Assembly (NCBI GenBank): GCA_902478785.1
Contig: CABSMJ010000002.1
Coordinates: forward strand, 136,854 to 200,853
Length of the DNA stretch: 64,000 nucleotides
Source: an uncultured Oscillospiraceae bacterium
Lineage (GTDB): Bacteria; Bacillota; Clostridia; Oscillospirales; Oscillospiraceae
Direction of reading: 5' to 3'
Each line of letters starts with the position of its first letter. Position 1 is the first letter of the stretch. Shown piece after piece: positions 1 to 8,547 of this stretch. The notes below the pieces were generated by a model. That model saw only the letters and a program-made list of their open reading frames with translations, made no database searches and was not told the DNA's origin. A program made the translations under genes and the position numbers.

Positions 1-1
1 C

Positions 2-70
2 GTGGTGGAGCAGGATGGCTTCAGTCTGGTGGACGCGATTTTTACAAGGAAGGAACGTGAGCAAAGATGA
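2..70 (+). CDS. 3' end of upstream gene (possibly DUF512 family), partial
   Basis: An open frame enters from the left edge and stops at TGA 68-70, overlapping the der start codon by 4 bp, which is typical of translationally coupled genes. The visible C-terminal residues include DGFSLVDAIF, which resembles the tail of DUF512/radical-SAM type proteins that commonly precede der in Clostridia. Only 22 codons are visible, so the family assignment is inference from position and a short tail. Confidence 0.45.
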   Translation: MVEQDGFSLVDAIFTRKEREQR

Positions 71-1386
71 AACCCATTGTCGCCATCGTAGGGCGGCCCA
101 ATGTGGGCAAGTCCATGCTTTTCAATAAATTGGTGGGCCAACGCCTGAGCATCGTGGAGGACACACCCGGCGTCACCCGGGACCGGATCTACGGAGAGAC
201 GGACTGGAACGGTCGGACCTTCACCCTGGTGGACACCGGCGGTATCGAGCCCCGCACCGATGACCAGATCCTCAGCTTCATGCGGGAGCAGGCCCAGATT
301 GCCATCGACAACGCCACGGTCATCGTCTTTTTGACCGACGTCAAGACCGGAGTCACTGCCGCTGATCAGGAGGTGGCCAACATGCTCCTGCGCTGCGGCA
401 AGCCCATCGTGCTGGCGGTGAACAAGGTGGACCAGGGCATGAGCCCCGACATCTATGAGTTCTATAACCTGGGACTGGGAGACCCCATCGCTGTCTCCGC
501 CGTTCACGGCCACGGCACCGGCGACCTGCTGGACGCCTGCGTGGCCTATTTCCCGCCGGAGGATGAGGAGGAAGAGGAGAGCGATGCTATCAAGGTGGCC
601 CTCATCGGCCGGCCCAACGTGGGCAAGTCCTCTCTGACCAACCGCATTCTGGGCCAGGAGCGGACTATCGTCAGCAACGTGCCCGGCACTACGCGGGACG
701 CCATCGACTCCACTTTCGAAAACGAAAAGGGCAAGTATGTGTTCATCGACACCGCTGGTATGCGGAAAAAGGCCAAGGTGGAGGAGGCCATTGAGAAGTA
801 CAGCGTCCTCCGCGCCACCATGGCCATCGACCGGGCCGATGTGTGCCTGATCCTCATCGACGCCACCGAGGGCGTCACGGAGCAGGACACCAAGGTGGCG
901 GGCCTGGCCCATGAGGCGGGCAAGGCCTGCATCATCGTGGTGAACAAGTGGGACCTGGTGGAGAAGGACGGCAAGACCATGGACAAGATGCGCCAGGAGG
1001 TCATGCGGGATCTGAGCTATATGACCTACGCTCCCATCCTTTTCCTCTCCGCCCTAACGGGACAGCGGGTGGACCGGCTCTTTGACCTCATCAACTATGT
1101 CCATGAGCAGGCTTCCACCCGGATCACCACCGGCATGCTCAATAACGTCCTGGCGGATGCCCAGACCCGGGTTCAGCCGCCTACGGACAAGGGCCGGCGG
1201 CTGAAGATCTACTATATGACTCAGGTGGGTATCCGGCCGCCCCATTTTGTGGTGTTCTGCAACGACAAAAAGCTCTTCCACTTCTCCTATCAGCGGTATC
1301 TGGAGAACTGCATTCGCAGTACCTTCGGCCTGGAGGGAACCCCCATCATCCTCTCCATCCGGGAAAAAGGCGACAAGGAGGAGTAA
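67..1386 (+). CDS. der: Ribosome biogenesis GTPase Der (EngA), double GTPase
   Basis: Der is an essential GTPase that acts on the assembling 50S subunit. The 439-residue length is normal. Two GTPase domains are visible, with P-loops GRPNVGKS at residues 9-16 and again at 181-188, each with its DTGG/DTAG and NKVD/NKWD motifs. An acidic linker (about 168-172) separates them, and a KH-like C-terminal domain ends the protein. In the first domain the residue after the P-loop serine is Met rather than the usual Thr, outside the core motif. The gene overlaps the upstream frame by 4 bp and is followed 3 bp later by plsY, so it belongs to a der-plsY-gpsA operon. Confidence 0.97.
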   Translation: MKPIVAIVGRPNVGKSMLFNKLVGQRLSIVEDTPGVTRDRIYGETDWNGRTFTLVDTGGIEPRTDDQILSFMREQAQIAIDNATVIVFLTDVKTGVTAADQEVANMLLRCGKPIVLAVNKVDQGMSPDIYEFYNLGLGDPIAVSAVHGHGTGDLLDACVAYFPPEDEEEEESDAIKVALIGRPNVGKSSLTNRILGQERTIVSNVPGTTRDAIDSTFENEKGKYVFIDTAGMRKKAKVEEAIEKYSVLRATMAIDRADVCLILIDATEGVTEQDTKVAGLAHEAGKACIIVVNKWDLVEKDGKTMDKMRQEVMRDLSYMTYAPILFLSALTGQRVDRLFDLINYVHEQASTRITTGMLNNVLADAQTRVQPPTDKGRRLKIYYMTQVGIRPPHFVVFCNDKKLFHFSYQRYLENCIRSTFGLEGTPIILSIREKGDKEE

Positions 1387-1389
1387 GCG

Positions 1390-2064
1390 ATGGAAGATCC
1401 TGTCATTTGGTGTCTGTCCCAGGTGGAGCCCGCCTTTTTTCTATGGGCGCTGGTGGTGGCGGTGGCGGCCTATTTTCTGGGCTGTTTCAACGGCGCGGTC
1501 ATCGTCTCCAAGTACATCCTGCGGGATGATGTGCGGGGCCACGGCTCCGGCAACGCCGGCCTGACCAATTTCTACCGGACCTTCGGCGGAGCGCTGACCT
1601 TTGTGGTCATATTGTGCGACGTCCTCAAGGCGGTGATCGCCGTTTTGCTGGGCCGGTATCTCTTCAGCCTTACTGGCTTTGGGACGCTGGAGATCCTGGG
1701 CAAGTACTGGGCGGCCCTCTTTTGCCTGCTGGGCCATATGTTCCCCTGCATGTTCCGCTTCAAGGGCGGCAAGGGCATCCTCTCCGGAGGCACCATCGCC
1801 ATCATGATGGATTGGCGTATTGCGGTGGTGGTCTGGGGCGGCTTTTTGCTGTTGGCCATTGTGACCAAATATGTGTCTCTGGGCTCCGTGTGGGCGGGAG
1901 GCAGCTTTCCCTTTGTCTCCTGGTATTGCTACCCCGATCCGGTGATCGTGGTGCTGGCCTTCCTGGTCGGCGGACTGGTGGTGTGGCAGCACCGGGGAAA
2001 TATCCATCGCCTTATGCATGGGACGGAGAACAAATTCAGCTTCCATCATAAAAAACAGGAATAA
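1390..2064 (+). CDS. plsY: Glycerol-3-phosphate acyltransferase PlsY
   Basis: PlsY transfers an acyl group from acyl-phosphate to glycerol-3-phosphate at the membrane, the first step of phospholipid synthesis in Firmicutes. The 224-residue protein is strongly hydrophobic with several membrane segments. It carries the family landmarks: a GCFNGAVIVSK region near residue 32, GHGSGNAGLTNFYR around residue 52, and GHMFPCMFRFKGGKG near residue 117. It starts 3 bp after the der stop, using the GGAGG in the der 3' end as ribosome binding site. gpsA, which makes the glycerol-3-phosphate substrate, follows 13 bp later. Confidence 0.95.
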   Translation: MEDPVIWCLSQVEPAFFLWALVVAVAAYFLGCFNGAVIVSKYILRDDVRGHGSGNAGLTNFYRTFGGALTFVVILCDVLKAVIAVLLGRYLFSLTGFGTLEILGKYWAALFCLLGHMFPCMFRFKGGKGILSGGTIAIMMDWRIAVVVWGGFLLLAIVTKYVSLGSVWAGGSFPFVSWYCYPDPVIVVLAFLVGGLVVWQHRGNIHRLMHGTENKFSFHHKKQE

Positions 2065-2077
2065 GCGGAGGTTCACC

Positions 2078-3064
2078 ATGAAGATCACTGTTTTGGGCAC
2101 CGGCGGCTGGGGCACGGCCCTGAGCCAGGTGCTGTGCGACAATGGACATACTGTCACCCTTTGGTCCCACAACCCGGAGAAGGCGGAGCAGCTGACCCGG
2201 ACCCGGGAAAATCCGCTGCTTCCCGGTGTGAAGCTGCCGGAGGCGCTGACCTTCACCGGAAGCATGGACCAGCTGGGACAGCAGGATCTGGTGGTGTTTG
2301 CCACGCCCTCCTATGCGGTCCGCACCACTGCCGCCAAGGCGGCGCCCTTCCTGCGGCCCGGCACGCCGCTGGTGTCCGTTTCCAAGGGCGTGGAGCGGGA
2401 TACCCACGATCTAATGAGCCAGATCATCGAAGAAGAAGTCAAAAAAGACTGTAAAGTAATTGCACTTTCCGGCCCTTCTCACGCAGAGGAGGTGGGGCGC
2501 CGTATCCCCACCGGCGTGGTGGCGGCCCACCCGGATGAGGCAGCTGCCCAGCTGGTGCAGGATGCCTTTATGAACGAGTACTTCCGGGTCTACACCAGCC
2601 CTGATATTATAGGTGTAGAGCTGGCGGCGGCTTTGAAAAACGTGGTGGCCCTCAGCTGCGGCGTCATTGACGGCATGGGCTACGGTGACAATACCAAGGC
2701 GCTGCTGATGACCCGGGCTATGGCAGAGATGGGCCGTCTGGGGGAGAAGCTGGGCGGCCGGCGGGAGACCTTTGCGGGCCTGGCGGGTATGGGCGACCTG
2801 ATCGTCACCTGTACCTCCATGCACTCCCGGAACCGCCGCTGCGGCATCCTCATTGGCCAGGGCAAGAGTGCCCAGGAGGCCATGGAGGAGATCGGTGCCG
2901 TGGTGGAGGGCTACTATGCCGCCGACAGTGTCCGCCAGCTGGCGGAGCAGGCGGAGGTGGAGATGCCCATCTGCCGCTGCGCCTATGAGGTGCTTTATCA
3001 GAACAAATCCACCCAGTCCGTGGTGCGGGAGCTGATGACCCGGGCCAGAAAGCAGGAGGACTGA
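2078..3064 (+). CDS. gpsA: Glycerol-3-phosphate dehydrogenase [NAD(P)+]
   Basis: GpsA reduces dihydroxyacetone phosphate to sn-glycerol-3-phosphate, the substrate of PlsY encoded just upstream. The 328-residue length is standard. The N-terminal Rossmann motif GTGGWGTAL begins at residue 7. The conserved SGPSHAEEV segment, the ELAAALKNVVAL catalytic-lysine region and GLAGMGDLIVTC follow in the usual order. ATG 2078 is preferred over an upstream in-frame start at 2018 because it has GGAGG about 7 bases upstream and gives the canonical N-terminus. A strong hairpin terminator lies downstream at about 3183-3221. Confidence 0.97.
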   Translation: MKITVLGTGGWGTALSQVLCDNGHTVTLWSHNPEKAEQLTRTRENPLLPGVKLPEALTFTGSMDQLGQQDLVVFATPSYAVRTTAAKAAPFLRPGTPLVSVSKGVERDTHDLMSQIIEEEVKKDCKVIALSGPSHAEEVGRRIPTGVVAAHPDEAAAQLVQDAFMNEYFRVYTSPDIIGVELAAALKNVVALSCGVIDGMGYGDNTKALLMTRAMAEMGRLGEKLGGRRETFAGLAGMGDLIVTCTSMHSRNRRCGILIGQGKSAQEAMEEIGAVVEGYYAADSVRQLAEQAEVEMPICRCAYEVLYQNKSTQSVVRELMTRARKQED

Positions 3065-3182
3065 GGGAAGAGTGTAAAATAGGGGGCAGGGGGATCGAAG
3101 GCACTCTTTTCGCCCCAGAGGAACAGAGAAGAAGGCGGACCGCCATCTGGATGCGGGCCTGGCCGGAATCCTGGAACGATCA

Positions 3183-3221
3183 AAAAAGCGGGTGCCCTCC
3201 GTTAGAGGGCACCCGCTTTTC
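3183..3221. terminator. Bidirectional terminator between gpsA and the convergent small membrane gene
   Basis: A GC-rich stem (AGCGGGTGCCCTC pairing with GAGGGCACCCGCT) has a short loop, with A-rich sequence on the left and T-rich sequence on the right, so it can terminate transcription from both sides. Confidence 0.85.
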
Positions 3222-3223
3222 AA

Positions 3224-3463
3224 TTAGTCTCTCGCACGTTTTTCCGCCTGTTCTCTTTTCAGAAAAAACCGGGACAAGACGGCGCACAGGGCGATCCCAA
3301 TCCCGTAGGGGATGATGTAAATGAACGCGATGCGGGCCGGCGCGCTGCACTGTCTGCACCATTGCAGGGAACAGTAGGAATACGCCACCACCGCGCACAT
3401 GACATCTGAGAGGACAATGGCTGCGGCTGCAAAAGCCACGCTGAGCCGTTTATACCTGCGCAT
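3224..3463 (-). CDS. Small two-helix membrane protein, partner of XRE regulator
   Basis: A 79-residue protein with two hydrophobic stretches (about residues 7-27 and 44-65) and a basic C-terminus, so probably a small integral membrane protein. Its ATG lies one base after the TAA of the XRE regulator gene, with GGAGGAAAT-type ribosome binding sequence inside that gene's 3' end, so the two are almost certainly co-translated. I recognise no family. The pairing of an XRE repressor-like protein with a tiny membrane protein is frequent in Firmicutes and suggests a sensing or regulatory partner, but that role is inference. Confidence 0.7.
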   Translation of the reverse strand: MRRYKRLSVAFAAAAIVLSDVMCAVVAYSYCSLQWCRQCSAPARIAFIYIIPYGIGIALCAVLSRFFLKREQAEKRARD

Positions 3464-3464
3464 C

Positions 3465-3917
3465 TTATTTCCTCCTCCACATCAAAAAGATTCCCGTTAC
3501 CATCGCCAGGATACATGCCAGAAACAGCCACCCGATCCCGTTGATGGTCACCACTGACGATTGGCTGATCCGAGACGCCAGGGCGGGCTGCAGGATCATT
3601 GCAAGCCCCACAGCTGCAAGACCAGCGGTGCCGCCCAGACAAAGGCCGAGCCCCCACCGGAGGCTTCTTTTCCGGGAAGGCGGATGGTCTGCCGGCAGGT
3701 CCTTGCCGTGGGGAAGGGGATCGGAGTCCTCACTGGTCAGCTGATCCACCGTGATGCCGAAACACCGGCTCAGGGCCAGGAGGTTCTCCAGTTCCGGGGT
3801 GGACAGCCCGCTTTCCCATTTCGAGATAGCCTGCCGGGAAACGCCCACCTGTTCCGCCAGCTGCTCCTGAGAAAGTCCGCTCCTGCGCCGGAGCGAATAG
3901 ATTTTTTCTGACAACAT
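3465..3917 (-). CDS. XRE-family transcriptional regulator with C-terminal membrane segments
   Basis: A 150-residue protein with an N-terminal helix-turn-helix of the Cro/CI (XRE) type: residues 4-58 include SGLSQEQLAEQVGVSRQAIS, a textbook HTH. After a Pro-rich linker the C-terminal half contains two hydrophobic segments (about 88-110 and 123-144), so this is probably a membrane-anchored regulator. AGGAGG lies about 7 bases before ATG 3917. A short palindrome upstream (3988-4002) may be its operator. It forms a two-gene unit with the small membrane gene at 3224-3463. The ligand and targets cannot be read from sequence. Confidence 0.88.
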   Translation of the reverse strand: MLSEKIYSLRRRSGLSQEQLAEQVGVSRQAISKWESGLSTPELENLLALSRCFGITVDQLTSEDSDPLPHGKDLPADHPPSRKRSLRWGLGLCLGGTAGLAAVGLAMILQPALASRISQSSVVTINGIGWLFLACILAMVTGIFLMWRRK

Positions 3918-3987
3918 CCAGCTACCTCCTTGGAATCAGCATACCCTATGTTCCGGCAAAGCGCCATCTCCTGCGATTGGCAATTCC

Positions 3988-4002
3988 GCAACCGGCGGTT
4001 GC
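3988..4002. promoter_or_regulatory. Palindrome upstream of XRE regulator (possible operator)
   Basis: GCAACCG-G-CGGTTGC is a perfect 7-bp inverted repeat around one central base, about 70 bases upstream of the regulator start codon. Location and symmetry suit an autoregulatory site, but this is inference. Confidence 0.3.
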
Positions 4003-4131
4003 AGTTTGAATCGCCGCCCTTGTTTTGCATTTTAGAGGATGCTGTCAGCACTTACAAGATGGATGTGAGCTTTTCTGATATCCTGTCCCGGAGCGCGGAA
4101 TCCCCGCCTGCGGAGAAGGGCTAGGAATCAC

Positions 4132-4160
4132 TTGTATTCAAGCGGAAAAAATGCTATACT
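4132..4160 (+). promoter_or_regulatory. Sigma-A-type promoter for the M50 protease / scpAB operon
   Basis: TTGTAT (4132-4137) and TATACT (4155-4160) are separated by 17 bp, about 45 bases upstream of the GTG start at 4205. Confidence 0.65.
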
Positions 4161-4204
4161 GACTCTGTATTTTATGGGCCGCGGCCGGAAAAGGAGCGAT
4201 TTGC

Positions 4205-4858
4205 GTGCACTATCTGGAAAATCTCTTCCGGCAGCTGGACTTTGCCTCCATGGGGGCCCTTGTGCTGCGTCTGGTGAGTGTTTTTTTATGCCTGACGGTC
4301 CACGAGACCTGCCACGGCGTGGCAGCATACGCCCTGGGGGACCCCACGGCCAAGCGGATGCACCGGCTGTCTCTCAACCCCCTGCGCCACATCGACTGGT
4401 TCGGCCTTGCCATGATGGTGCTGTGCGGCTTCGGCTGGGCAAAGCCTGTGCCGGTGGACCCCCGCTACTTCAAAAAGCCCAAGGAGGGCATGGCCCTGAC
4501 GGCGCTGGCCGGCCCGGTGTCCAACTTTGTCCTGGCAGTGGTGCTGATGCTGGGAGCCCGGGCGATCTATGACCACGCTTCCTATGTTACACTGTGGCAA
4601 CAGGTCTTTACATTCCTTCTGAACACCGCCGTTTTGAGCATCGGCCTGGGGCTGTTCAATCTGATCCCCCTGCCGCCTCTGGATGGGTCTAAGGTGCTGG
4701 GAGCGCTGCTGTCGGACCGGGCCTATTTCACCCTGATGCGCTATGAGCGCTATGGGATGCTGGTGCTGATCTTGCTGTCCTTTACCAACATAGGCGGCGG
4801 GATGCTCAGCCGCGCCATCATGGCGGTATACACCGGACTGGTGAATCTGATTTTTTGA
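4205..4858 (+). CDS. Site-2 protease family (M50) membrane metalloprotease
   Basis: A 217-residue polytopic membrane protein of the compact M50 (YwhC/Rip-like) group. The zinc motif HETCH lies at residues 33-37 in the first membrane segment. The second conserved motif, NLIPLPPLDGSKVL near residue 156, supplies the third ligand region. Such proteases cleave within or near the membrane; the substrate is not known for this subgroup. The GTG start at 4205 fits the promoter at 4132-4160, though the ribosome binding site (GGAGCG) is modest. scpA follows 12 bp later, a common clostridial arrangement. Function beyond protease fold is unknown. Confidence 0.9.
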   Translation: MHYLENLFRQLDFASMGALVLRLVSVFLCLTVHETCHGVAAYALGDPTAKRMHRLSLNPLRHIDWFGLAMMVLCGFGWAKPVPVDPRYFKKPKEGMALTALAGPVSNFVLAVVLMLGARAIYDHASYVTLWQQVFTFLLNTAVLSIGLGLFNLIPLPPLDGSKVLGALLSDRAYFTLMRYERYGMLVLILLSFTNIGGGMLSRAIMAVYTGLVNLIF

Positions 4859-4870
4859 GGTGACCCCTGT

Positions 4871-5656
4871 TTGGACAATCCCATCTACAAGCTGGAAAAA
4901 GTGGTCCGGGACCGGCGGGAAGAGGATATGCAGGACTTTGAAGGGCCGCTGGACCTGATTTTGTACCTATTGGGCAAGAATAAGATCGAGATCCAGGACA
5001 TCTCCATCTCCCTGATCTGTGACCAGTACCTGGCCTATCTGGAAAAGCGCCAGAGCATGGATCTGGAGGTGGCCAGTGAGTTCATCACCATGGCCTCCCA
5101 GCTCATGTTCATTAAGACCCGGATGCTGCTGTCCATCGAGGACGAGGAGGCCCAGAGCGAGATGGACGCCCTGGTGAAGGCCCTGGAGGAGCGCCGGAGG
5201 AACGAGACCTACGTGCGGGTCAAGGCCGCGGCGGAGCACCTGGCGCCCCGGGGCGAGTTTGGCCGGAACGTCATCACCCGGGGACCGGAGCCGATGAAGC
5301 GGGGCAAGATCTATGAATATGACCAGCAGCCGGGAGATCTCATCCTGGCCATGCAGGAGATCTTGTGCCGCAGCGAGCGCATGGCGCCGCCGCCGGCCTC
5401 CGCTTTCCGGGAGATCGTGCAGCACGAGCCCTATCCTGTGGAGCGGAAGGCCCACGAGATTTTGGACCGACTGTTCCGGGGCGGTGTGACCCGGTTTTTG
5501 CTGCTCTTTCGCGGCAGCCGCAGCCGCAGCGAGGTGGTGGCCACCTTCCTGGCGGTGTTGGAGCTGTGCCGGTCCAAGGCCATCCGCCTGGCGGGCTCAG
5601 CTACGGACTGCACGGTGACACCGGAGAAGGACTCGCCGGAAAATTTGACGTTGTAA
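4871..5656 (+). CDS. scpA: Segregation and condensation protein A (ScpA)
   Basis: ScpA is the kleisin subunit that bridges the SMC heads in the Smc-ScpAB condensin used for chromosome segregation. The 261-residue protein shows the N-terminal FEGPLDLILYLLGKNKIEI motif (about residues 24-42), the acidic middle, and a C-terminal winged-helix region ending with VVATFLAVLELC. The start is taken as TTG 4871, with GAGG 10 bases upstream. An internal ATG at residue 20 just before QDFEGPLDL is possible but would remove part of the N-terminus. scpB follows directly. Confidence 0.95.
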   Translation: MDNPIYKLEKVVRDRREEDMQDFEGPLDLILYLLGKNKIEIQDISISLICDQYLAYLEKRQSMDLEVASEFITMASQLMFIKTRMLLSIEDEEAQSEMDALVKALEERRRNETYVRVKAAAEHLAPRGEFGRNVITRGPEPMKRGKIYEYDQQPGDLILAMQEILCRSERMAPPPASAFREIVQHEPYPVERKAHEILDRLFRGGVTRFLLLFRGSRSRSEVVATFLAVLELCRSKAIRLAGSATDCTVTPEKDSPENLTL

Positions 5657-5674
5657 GGATGGAAAGAGACACCA

Positions 5675-6280
5675 ATGGAAAACATGGAGATGAAGGAGAT
5701 CGAGTCTGCCATTGAGGGGATTCTCTTCGCTTCGGGGGAACCGGTCCAGATTGACCGCATCTGCCTGGCCCTGGACATGGACCGTCCCACGGTAGAGCAG
5801 GTGCTGCACCGGCTCAGCGACCAGTACGCCTTTGATCGCCGGGGCATCCGACTGCTGCAGCTGGAGGACAGCTGGCAGATGTGTTCGGCTCCGGACTATG
5901 CGGATATTATCCGGCGGGCCTTTGAGATCCGAAAGCCCGCCAAGCTCAGTCAGCCGGCCCTGGAGGTGCTGACCATCATTGCCTACTATCAGCCCACCAC
6001 CCGGGCCTATGTGGACCAGGTGCGGGGCGTGGACAGCTCCTACACGGTTGGGCTGCTGCTGGAGCGCAAACTCATTGAGGAGTGCGGCCGGCTCCAGGTG
6101 CCGGGACGGCCCCATCTGTACCGCACCACCAAGAATTTCCTCCGGGCATTCCATCTCAACTCCCTGGAGGACCTGCCGGAACTGCCGGGTCTGGCGGCGG
6201 ATGGGCAGATGCGCCTGGGGGAGAACGGAGAAGTGGTGGACCCGGAGGTACCTATGGAGAGCGGCCAGGAGATGCCTTGA
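5675..6280 (+). CDS. scpB: Segregation and condensation protein B (ScpB)
   Basis: ScpB is the winged-helix (kite) partner of ScpA in the Smc condensin complex. The 201-residue protein has two winged-helix domains. The hallmark segment QPALEVLTIIAYYQP (about residues 91-105) is followed by RGVDSSYTVGLLLERKLIEE and a GRPHLYRTTKNFL motif. It begins 18 bases after the scpA stop and is preceded by an AAGGATGG ribosome binding region. The gene order scpA-scpB-DUF2953-ytfJ is typical of spore-forming Clostridia. Confidence 0.96.
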   Translation: MENMEMKEIESAIEGILFASGEPVQIDRICLALDMDRPTVEQVLHRLSDQYAFDRRGIRLLQLEDSWQMCSAPDYADIIRRAFEIRKPAKLSQPALEVLTIIAYYQPTTRAYVDQVRGVDSSYTVGLLLERKLIEECGRLQVPGRPHLYRTTKNFLRAFHLNSLEDLPELPGLAADGQMRLGENGEVVDPEVPMESGQEMP

Positions 6281-6311
6281 TTTGCAAAAGATAAGCGGGA
6301 GGTGAGGCACA

Positions 6312-6962
6312 GTGGTCATTGTCTGGATCTTGGCGGTGCTATTGCTGCTGACTGCGCTGCTGTGCCTGGCCCGGGTGGGAGTCACCGTGTTTTGGGAGGA
6401 TCACATCTCCTTCACCATTCGGGTTGGCCCTCTGCGCATTCACATCGACCCTTTCCGGCAGGATGCCAAAAGGGAAAAGAAGCCCAAGGAGCCAAAAAAG
6501 AAAAAAGAAGAGATCACCGGGGCCGAGCTGAAGAAAAAGCTCCCGAAGCTCACGGCGGAGGACCTGCGGGACGCCTTTGACACACTGCTGCCCGTGGGCC
6601 TGCGGGCTCTGGAACAGACTCGGAGAGCCATCCGTATCCAGCCCCTGGAACTGTGCGTCTATGTGGGCGGGGAAGATCCCGCAGACACTGCGGAGCTCTA
6701 TGGACTGCTCTGCGCAGCCATGTGGACGCTGATGCCCCGCTTGGAGACGCTGCTGGTGATCCCGGACCCCAGCATCCATTTGGAGCTGGATCTGAGCCGT
6801 GAAAAGATCCAGCTGCAAGGGAAGGTAGGAGTGTCTGCCAGAATTGGCACGCTGCTCCGCGTGGGAATCTGCGCCGGCATCCCCACGCTGAAGTGGCTGA
6901 TGAGGCTCCGGGCAAAACAGAAAGACAGGAAAACTACTCAAACAGCCGATCAGGCGGCATAG
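6312..6962 (+). CDS. DUF2953 domain protein (YtfI-like), sporulation-associated
   Basis: A 216-residue protein with an N-terminal membrane segment (about residues 2-24), a very Lys-rich stretch at about 55-78 (KKEKKPKEPKKKKEE-like), and a C-terminal region typical of DUF2953. Members such as Bacillus YtfI sit next to ytfJ, as here, and are associated with sporulation, but the biochemical role is unknown. The GTG start at 6312 has GGGAGG 9 bases upstream. The next gene starts 14 bases after the stop. Confidence 0.82.
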   Translation: MVIVWILAVLLLLTALLCLARVGVTVFWEDHISFTIRVGPLRIHIDPFRQDAKREKKPKEPKKKKEEITGAELKKKLPKLTAEDLRDAFDTLLPVGLRALEQTRRAIRIQPLELCVYVGGEDPADTAELYGLLCAAMWTLMPRLETLLVIPDPSIHLELDLSREKIQLQGKVGVSARIGTLLRVGICAGIPTLKWLMRLRAKQKDRKTTQTADQAA

Positions 6963-6976
6963 AAAGGAAGCTGTGT

Positions 6977-7393
6977 ATGGAAAACAACCATGTGGAACAC
7001 AAGGAAGGACGCAACTCTTTGCACCAGATGATGCAGGACACCATCGATCAGATCCACGGCATGGCGGATTCCAACGCCGTGGTGGGGCAGCCCATCCACA
7101 CCCCCGACGGTGTGACGTTGATCCCCATTTCCCGGGTCAGCTTTGGCTTTGGAAACGGCGGCGGCAGCACCTATGGTAAGCATCAGCCGGATAAGGAGAA
7201 CCTGACCTTTGCCACCGGCGGCGGCGTGAAAATGGACCCGGTTGCCTTTCTGGTCATCCGGGACGGCGTGACCCGGCTCCTGCCGGTGACCATGCCCCCT
7301 GCCACCACCGTGGACCGCATCGTGGAGATGGTTCCGGACCTGATCGATAAGGCGGAAAAATATTTCGACAAAAAGAAGGAAAAAGATTTCTGA
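6977..7393 (+). CDS. ytfJ: GerW family sporulation protein (YtfJ)
   Basis: A 138-residue soluble protein of the YtfJ/GerW family. It has the conserved VVGQPIHTPDG and TLIPISRVSFGFGNGG stretches, a Gly-rich loop, and GGGVKMDPVAFLV. In Bacillus YtfJ is made in the forespore and affects spore germination and resistance. ATG 6977 is preferred over a longer upstream reading because it gives the family N-terminus and a sensible distance after the DUF2953 stop. The downstream neighbour is a DacF-like carboxypeptidase, consistent with a sporulation neighbourhood. Confidence 0.92.
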   Translation: MENNHVEHKEGRNSLHQMMQDTIDQIHGMADSNAVVGQPIHTPDGVTLIPISRVSFGFGNGGGSTYGKHQPDKENLTFATGGGVKMDPVAFLVIRDGVTRLLPVTMPPATTVDRIVEMVPDLIDKAEKYFDKKKEKDF

Positions 7394-7405
7394 GGAAGGG
7401 GTATA

Positions 7406-7435
7406 CTATACAGGCATCGCGAGATGACTGTATAG
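7406..7435 (+). promoter_or_regulatory. Inverted repeat in the dacF-like leader
   Basis: CTATACAG (7406-7413) and CTGTATAG (7428-7435) form a perfect 8-bp inverted repeat with a 14-base spacer. The right arm abuts the GGAGGC ribosome binding site of the next gene. It could be an operator or a leader hairpin; no function can be assigned. Confidence 0.35.
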
Positions 7436-7441
7436 GAGGCG

Positions 7442-8542
7442 ATGGCCCTGAAACGCTTGATCTCTTCTCTTTTGTGCGCTGTGGCGCTGTTTAGTATATT
7501 GACTTGTCAGACATTGGCGCTCAGCACATCCGCTACTGCTGCGATTTTGATAGACGTGGACAGCGGACGGGTACTGTATGAGCAAAACGCTGATAAAAAG
7601 ATGCTCATCGCCAGCACCACCAAGATCATGACGGCCCTGGTGGCCGTGGAGAACGGCACGCTGAGCGATGTGGTGACCATCAAGAGCTCCCATATGGCGG
7701 AGGGCTCCTCCATGTATCTGAAGGCGGGGGAGCAGCTGACGCTGGAGACGTTGCTGTATGGGCTGCTGCTGTGTTCAGGAAATGACGCGGCGGTGGCCAT
7801 CGCCGACCACGTGGGCGGCGGAGTGGACCACTTCGTGGAGATGATGAATGAGAAAGCTCAGGAACTGGGCATGAGCAACAGCTCCTTTGCCAACCCCAAC
7901 GGCCTGGACGATGAAAAGCACTATTCCACTGCCCGGGATATGGCCAAGCTGGCGGCCGCAGCGGTGGAGAACGAGACGCTGGTGCGGATGTTCTCCACCC
8001 GCAGCGTGACCATCGGCGGCCGGACCATGACCAACCACAATAAGCTTTTGGGCCTGGTGGAGGGCTGCATCGGCCTCAAGACCGGGTACACTCGGGCTGC
8101 GGGCCGGACCTTGGTCAGCTGCGCCCAGCGCAACGGGCAGCGGCTGGTGGCCGTGACCCTTCAGGACGGAAACGACTGGTTAGACCATGCCGCCATGCTG
8201 GACTACGGCTTTTCGACCTATCCGGCCAAGACCTTTTTGACCCGAGGCGAGACGGTCCGTCAGGTCCCGGTGGAGGGCAGTGACGGCACCTCCGTGCCCC
8301 TTCTGGCGGCGGGGGACTTTGCCTGGCCCCTGGCTGAGGGGGAGCAGGTGGAGACCCGGTGGGAGGTGGCTGACAGCCTGGTGGCCCCGCTGACGGCAGG
8401 CCAGGTGGTAGGCCAGGCGGTATTTTTGCTGAACGGGGAAGAGATCGGCAGAGTGGAGCTGCTGTGCGGCGAGGATGTGGCGGTGACGCTGCCGGAGCCT
8501 ATGACGCTGCTTCAGCGGCTTTTGAATCTGCTTCAGGATTGA
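7442..8542 (+). CDS. dacF: D-alanyl-D-alanine carboxypeptidase (PBP5/DacF-like)
   Basis: This penicillin-binding protein trims the terminal D-Ala from peptidoglycan stem peptides. The 366-residue protein has a signal peptide (about residues 1-26) and the S11 serine-peptidase motifs: STTK at 58-61 with the catalytic Ser, SGN at 112-114 and KTG at 213-215. A C-terminal beta domain and a short amphipathic tail follow, as in PBP5-type enzymes. The start has GGAGGC immediately upstream. The neighbours ytfJ and DUF2953 suggest the sporulation paralogue DacF, but assignment between DacF and DacA is not certain. Confidence 0.93.
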   Translation: MALKRLISSLLCAVALFSILTCQTLALSTSATAAILIDVDSGRVLYEQNADKKMLIASTTKIMTALVAVENGTLSDVVTIKSSHMAEGSSMYLKAGEQLTLETLLYGLLLCSGNDAAVAIADHVGGGVDHFVEMMNEKAQELGMSNSSFANPNGLDDEKHYSTARDMAKLAAAAVENETLVRMFSTRSVTIGGRTMTNHNKLLGLVEGCIGLKTGYTRAAGRTLVSCAQRNGQRLVAVTLQDGNDWLDHAAMLDYGFSTYPAKTFLTRGETVRQVPVEGSDGTSVPLLAAGDFAWPLAEGEQVETRWEVADSLVAPLTAGQVVGQAVFLLNGEEIGRVELLCGEDVAVTLPEPMTLLQRLLNLLQD

Positions 8543-8547
8543 GATGT

